A stretch of 64,000 nt of DNA from Euryodendron excelsum. Lineage: Eukaryota; Streptophyta; Magnoliopsida; Ericales; Pentaphylacaceae. The DNA is taken from contig CM065388.1 in the NCBI GenBank assembly GCA_033060915.1, forward strand, positions 25,565,001 through 25,629,000, in the 5' to 3' direction. A program made the translations under genes and the position numbers. Under the pieces are notes generated by a model. It ran no database searches. It saw only the letters and a program-made list of their open reading frames with translations, and was not told the origin of the DNA. Below, piece by piece: positions 59,062-64,000 of this stretch (position 1 is its first letter; each line of letters begins with the position of its first letter).

Positions 59062-59458
59062 AAGAAAAGGGCTGACAGGAAAGAAGCTATGGAGCTCCTT
59101 GATCAATTTAAGTAATTAGACATGGGAAAGATAGTATCTGCACCGGTTAAAGATTCCAAAAAAAGGAAAGTTCAAGATGAAGCACCTGTCATGATGGCTG
59201 ACACTGAAATAACTCAAGATGGGTCCATTTGAGCAATGCTTCCAAGTGAGACACTTCATAATTGGGTTGGCAAGGACATCATTTGCCCTCGCAAGTTTCG
59301 GTGCAAAACCTGTTAGGGCAAATCCCAAAGCATGAAACTCGTTACAAGCGAACCCTCTCCTCATGAATTCTTGTGTTTCTTTTCTCTTTGGTTTTTAATT
59401 TCAATAAATGATGACAAGTATATCAAATCAATAGAAAAATCCTGTTTTTTTATTCATT

Positions 59459-61130
59459 GTGTATCATTCTCTTGTCAAGGACCCTCAAATCCAACACCTT
59501 GCTCAACTAACCCAAAGAATGTTAATCATGATAAACAATGACTTTGATACTGAATTTGTCTATCAGCGTTTGGGAATTGCACAAGATGGGAACTATATGG
59601 ATGAAATGCCCAAAGAAATTCGAGAACAAGTAGAAAGACAAGAGAACCGCAGCAGCCCAAACATTAAGGAAACAGAAATAGTTAACCTGGGGAATAAGGA
59701 GGACCTTAAGGAGCTTAAAATTGGCACATGGTTAGATTAATGGCAGTGTAAAGAACTATTAAAACTGTTAGCTGCATACCTTGACATTTTTACTTAGTCT
59801 TACAAAGATATCCTAGGGCTAGACGAATCAATTGTTGAGCACAGATTACCCTTAACCCAGGAAGTGAGGCCTTACAAGCAGAAGTTGAGGAGGCTCAAAC
59901 CGGAGTGGGTTCAAAAAATAAAGGAAGAAGTAATCAAACAGTTTCAAGCAGGATTCTTGCAAGTGGTAAAGTACCCTCAGTGGCTAGATAATATTGTCCC
60001 TGTCCACAAGAAAGACGGCAAAGTACGGAAGTGTATCGACTTTCGAGACCTCATTAAAGCTAGTCCAAAGGATGATTTCCCCCTACCACACAAAGACCTT
60101 CTTGTTGATAACACAGCTGGTCATGAAATGCTCTCTTTCATAGATGATTTTTCGGGATATAACTAGATCAAGCTTACTGAGGAAGATAGAGAAAAGATTG
60201 CCTTTATTACTCCCTGGGGAGTATATTGTTACAAAGTTATGTCATTTGGGCTTCGCAACATAGAGGCAACTTACCAAAAGACCATGGTAACCTTGTTCCA
60301 TGACATAACGCATCAAGAAGTGGAGGTCTATGTGGATGACATGATTGTTAAATCTAGATAACGGGAAGACCACCTGCTTAACTTACAGAAAGTATTTAAC
60401 TGGCTTCGCAAATATCAACTCAAGTTGAACCCTACCAAATGCACATTTGGGGTGTCCTTAAGGAAGTTGTTAGAATTCATACTCAATGAGAAAGGAATAG
60501 AGATTGATCCTGCCAAAGTTAAGTCCATTGTTGAAATGCCACCCCTAAAAGGGGAAAAAGAGATCCAATATTTCTTGAGAAAGTTAAATTTTCTCAGCAG
60601 GTTCATAGCTTAAATGACTCATCTCTACGAGCCTATATTTAAACTCAGGAAAAATGTTCCAAAAGAACGGGATGATGATTGCCAAGCAACCTTCGAAAAA
60701 ATCAAGAAATACCTCCGAAGTCCTCCGATCTTAATAGCACCCACTCCTCGGCATCCTTTGTTGATGTACATGTCAGTTTTAGATACTTCCATGGGGTGTG
60801 TTTTGGGGTAGCATGATGAAACAAGGAAGAAGGAGCAAGTCGTATATTACCTTTGTAAGAAGTTCCTGTCATATGAAACAAAGTAGTCTGACCTTGAAGA
60901 AACATATAGCACCAGCTTGGGCTGTTTAAAGGCTTCGGCATTACATGCTCTATCATACCACTTTTTTTATTTCCCAAATGGACCCAATTAAATATATTTT
61001 CTAGAAGCCAACCCTGTCAAGTAAAATTGCATGGTGGCACATGATCCTATTAGAGTTCGACATCATATTCACCACTTGCAAAGCAATCAAGGGGTAGGTG
61101 ATAGCTGACTACCTTGTTGAAAACCCATCA
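59459..61130 (+). pseudogene. Tat reverse transcriptase and RNase H
   Basis: RT from about 59820 (LDESIVEHRLPL), with fingers VPVHKKDGKVRKCIDFRDL (about 59997), SFIDDFSGYN (60133-60162) and the active-site YVDD at 60329-60340. The connection and RNase H follow (from about 60620; MSVLDTSMGCVLG near 60770). Stops include TAG 60164, TAA 60359, TAA 60611 and TAG 60809. After about 60890 the frame is broken by shifts and RNase H is not readable to its end. Confidence 0.85.
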
Positions 61131-61204
61131 ATGATTATCAACCTATGGAATCCTAATTCCTAGATATGGATATCCTATGCACCGAATGTGTAACTAAAAG
61201 GCAA

Positions 61205-61620
61205 ATGAAACCTAAGTGGAAAATGTACTTTGATGGAGCCTCCAACAAGTAGGGAGCTGGGATTAGGGCAGTAGTAGTATCAGAAGCCGGTAGTCATTAT
61301 CCTATCATGGTTAAATTGAAACTAGAACCCTGCACCAATAACATTGCTGAGTATGAGGCTTGTATTTTCGAATTAAGATTGGCACTGGAAATGAAGATTG
61401 ATGAACAAGTTGTCTTCGGAGATTGTGACCTCGTTATTCAGTAATCCAAAGAGGTATATCAAACCCGAGATGCTAAACTCTCCCCATATCACCAACAGAT
61501 CAAAGAGCTGCACCAATTATTCAAAAGCATAAACTTTTATCACATCCCCCAAATAGAGAATAATTTCACTGATGCACTAGCCACTCTAGATGTAGCAATC
61601 AAGATTAATGGAGGTACATA
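61205..61620 (+). pseudogene. Second (archaeal-type) RNase H domain
   Basis: KWKMYFDGASNK...GAGIRAVV..., then NNIAEYEACIFELRLALEM (acidic residue in AEYEA), GDCDLVIQ and IENNFTDALATL. This is the extra RNase H of Tat-group elements, placed between RT-RNaseH and integrase. Stops at 61241 and 61442 fit C-to-T changes. Confidence 0.82.
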
Positions 61621-61639
61621 AATACCTCCCCTCAAAAAT

Positions 61640-62877
61640 TTTACCAAAGAAACCCCCTCCTATTGCCAACATACAGTAGCTAAGCCTGATGGGCGACCAT
61701 GGTTTTATGATATTCAGCGATATGTCCAAGAAAGGGCATTCCTCGATTCAACCTCTCACCAAGATAGAAAGATCATTTGCCACTTGGCAGGACACTATTT
61801 TATGGTGGGGAATGAGCTTTTTAAAAAATCCTTGGTTGGCCCACTACAATGTGTCGATCCCATTAAAGCCAAAGCCATTATGAAAGAAATACACAAAGGG
61901 TTTGCGGACCTCACATGAACGACCATACTTTTGCCAAGAAGGTCCTTCGAACATGGTATTACTAGACAACCCTGGAATCAGATATGTTCTCTGATGTCAC
62001 AAGTGCCAGATACATGAAGGAAAAATTAAAGCACCACCCACAAAACTCCACTTCATGTCAACTCCGTGGCCTTTCTTAATGTGGGGGATAGATATGATTG
62101 GCCCAATCACTCCTAAAGCCTCCAATGGCCATCGTTTTATCTTGGTTTCCATCAACTACTTCATTAAATGGGTGGAAGCAACCTCCTATGTTCATGTTAC
62201 CAAAAAGGTTGTGGAAAAGTTCATAAAAAATACATCATCTACTAGTACGGGATTCTTGAATTTCTCATCACTAACAATACTTCCAACCTAAACAGCGAGC
62301 TGATAACCAGACTATGCCAAAGGTTCTGCATCACCCATCGAAATTCAGTCACTTACCGCCCTCAGATGAATGGAGCAATGGAAGCAGGCAACAAAAACAT
62401 CAAGAGAATCTTCCAAAAAATGATTGACAACTATAGAGATTGGCATGAGAAGCTCCCTTTTGCACTAATGGCTTATCGAACCACTATGAGAGTTTCTACT
62501 GGATTTACCCTCTACGAGTTGGTTTATGGCACAAAAGCAATCCTCCTTATTGAAATCGAGATTCCTTCCTTGAGGATTTTGATCGAGACCAAACTATATG
62601 AAGCTGAATGGATCAATGACCGATATACTCAACTCTGTTTACTCTATGAAAAGTGATTAGCCGTAGTTTACCATGCTCAATGCTATAAGAGGCAAATAGC
62701 TAAAGCCTTTGACAAGAAAGTACGGCCATATTCTTTCCAACCCGGAGATTTAGTTCTAAAGAAGATGTTTCCCCACCAAGGGGACGCCCAAGGGAAGTTC
62801 ACCCCAAATTATGAAAGGCCATTTCTAGTCAAGAAAGTCTTGTCTGAAGGAGCTTTCATTTTGGAAGAAATGGATGG
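61640..62877 (+). pseudogene. Tat integrase and pol C-terminus
   Basis: Zinc finger remnant (CHKCQIHE near 61995). In the core, WGIDMIGPI keeps the first Asp (about 62089). The second has become Asn (LITNN near 62265, G-to-A) and the Glu region GAMEAGNKNIKR is kept (about 62371). The C-terminal part reads QPGDLVLKKMFPHQG and FILEEMDG. The LTR begins directly after that, so the LTR start overlaps the former pol end. Confidence 0.82.
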
Positions 62878-64000
62878 TGTAAGCACCCCATTTTTACCCA
62901 CTCGGTAATCTCTAGCCCAACCAGACTCATATTCAAATCGACACAGACACATTCAAGTCTAAACCAGCTTTCCAGACTCAATCCATTCAATCAATCGCTT
63001 CACGGGCCCACTAAGCCTAATAGAGGCAAAGTAACTAAAATGCCCTTGCCACATTGCTCGGTCCAATTCTAGTTGGCACGTCTTTCTAAAGAGAGTAAGA
63101 CCGTATTTCAAATTTAATTCCAGTATCAATTCCAATCTAGACCAGTCAAGTTCAATCTGGCACGTCTTTTTCGAGAAAGTTGATCCCTTATACGGTAAGT
63201 CCATCAGTTCGGCACGTTTACCAAGAAAACTCCTTAGAGCGATAAGTCCTTTCAAATCTATTTGGGATAGGACCCAAGTCCTTGAGAAGGTAAAGTGGTT
63301 CACTTCTGGCGCCTGCTAACCCACCAATGTAGAATGTTTGCTATTTGGCACGTTTTTTAATAAAGTTGATCATTTAGACGATAAGGCCATCCAACAGCTT
63401 CCCGAGATCAAACAGTCTCTGGAATGAAAGCACACCGTTAGAGTGGCAGAAACACTCACAAACATCGCAACCATCAAAATTGTAAAAATACTCAAAACCC
63501 AGGTCAACACTAGTGCCTGCTAGCACACTCGACCAAACTACCCCTTAAACCTTTTTGGCATGCTTTTTGAGAAAGTACCAAGTCCTCAGAGCAGTTAGTC
63601 CACCCCTTCCAAGATTGTCTCAAAGACAATCTGGTATGTTCGAGTGCCTTCCAGTCAGTTTCGGATCAGTTCCGAGACCATCTGCTAAATGACCATTTTG
63701 CCCCTAGGCATCTATTCACCTTCGAAAACCACACCGGCTTTGGGTATCAAACTGGTTACCTCCCAAGGATGCTTCTAATAGTATTCTCGTTCTTCCAGCA
63801 CCTTTTCGGATCATTCCGAGTCAATTCTGGTAAGCTCGGTGCAAAATGACCGTTTTGCCACTAGTGGGCCGGTCGTCTTTTTCAACAACACCAACTTTGG
63901 GTATCAAACCGGAAACCCCTCAGAACAGTCTCGATAATGTTTCCAACCTTCAAGCCTTCTCACTGGTCACTTCGAGTCCATTCCAGTGTTTTCTTGGCTC
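62878..64000 (+). repeat. LTR G (3' LTR, partial), runs off the window
   Basis: Starts TGTAAGCACCCCATTTTTACC right after the purine-rich GGAAGAAATGGATGG. Only the first 1.1 kb of U3 is present. It contains GGCACGT-type hairpins (63080-63220), a GAGTGGCAGAAACACTC unit (about 63439) and a perfect palindrome with 9-bp arms at 63612-63632. Confidence 0.85.

Larger units (their letters stand above)
58031..62877 (+). mobile_element. Interior of a Tat-type Ty3 element (degraded)
   Basis: Lies between LTR E and LTR G. Order: short gag remnant, truncated protease, RT, RNase H, a second RNase H, integrase. The two RNase H domains mark the Tat/Ogre group. gag is nearly all gone (about 450 bp before the protease region). 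Unlike element A, no antisense gene lies between integrase and the 3' LTR; pol runs right up to it. Confidence 0.85.

Overview
The window is nuclear DNA of a seed plant, most likely a eudicot. The evidence is one intron-containing type-1 lipid-transfer protein gene, AT-rich intergenic DNA, tRNA-derived SINEs, MITEs, Helitrons, and Copia and Ty3 elements with plant-type primer sites. Roughly four fifths of it is retrotransposon. The only intact host gene I can support is the lipid-transfer protein gene at 17310-17806. The species cannot be named from the sequence.

Layout. 1-4564: the 3' part of a decayed Athila-like Ty3 element (RNase H, integrase, 3' LTR). 4565-16639: AT-rich intergenic DNA with small elements: MITEs at about 4857 and 11744, a retroposed 3' end at 11467, and one Helitron nested inside a sister Helitron (12185-15181). 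16640-17900: a promoter-proximal MITE, then the lipid-transfer protein gene. 18031-25700: a complete Copia element with 472-bp LTRs and a perfect CATAT target-site duplication. 25700-29713: two tRNA-derived SINEs and the 5' end of a second Copia element (1.6-kb LTR, primer site, leader).

29714-64000 is a nest of one Ty3 family with giant LTRs, assigned to the Tat/Ogre group because it has a second RNase H domain after RT-RNaseH. Its LTRs are 4.5-5.2 kb, start TGTAAGCACCCC and end GGTGCGACA. LTR C (29714-44391) is split by element A (30369-41809, duplication GGGCC). Element A has lost its pol genes but carries an antisense, intron-containing plant-mobile-domain pseudogene. LTR D (44392-52735, minus strand) is split by solo LTR B (45982-51131, duplication GGTGG). 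LTR E (about 52736-58030) is split by an unrelated solo LTR F (54579-57125). It leads into a degraded pro-pol region (58031-62877) and the 3' LTR G (62878 to the window end).

The strongest unexplained signal is structural. The U3 regions of these LTRs are packed with short inverted repeats whose two arms change together from copy to copy while the loop, or the overall layout, stays the same. Examples are 22 units with loop GCGGAAA in LTR B, a series with loop CCAGGCG in LTR A, and three with loop ACGGTG in LTR F. There are also palindromes just upstream of the TATA boxes whose sequence differs between LTRs but keeps its pairing. A second signal is decay almost wholly by C-to-T and G-to-A changes: the Copia gag-pol keeps one reading frame for 1342 codons with 15 stops and no frameshift.
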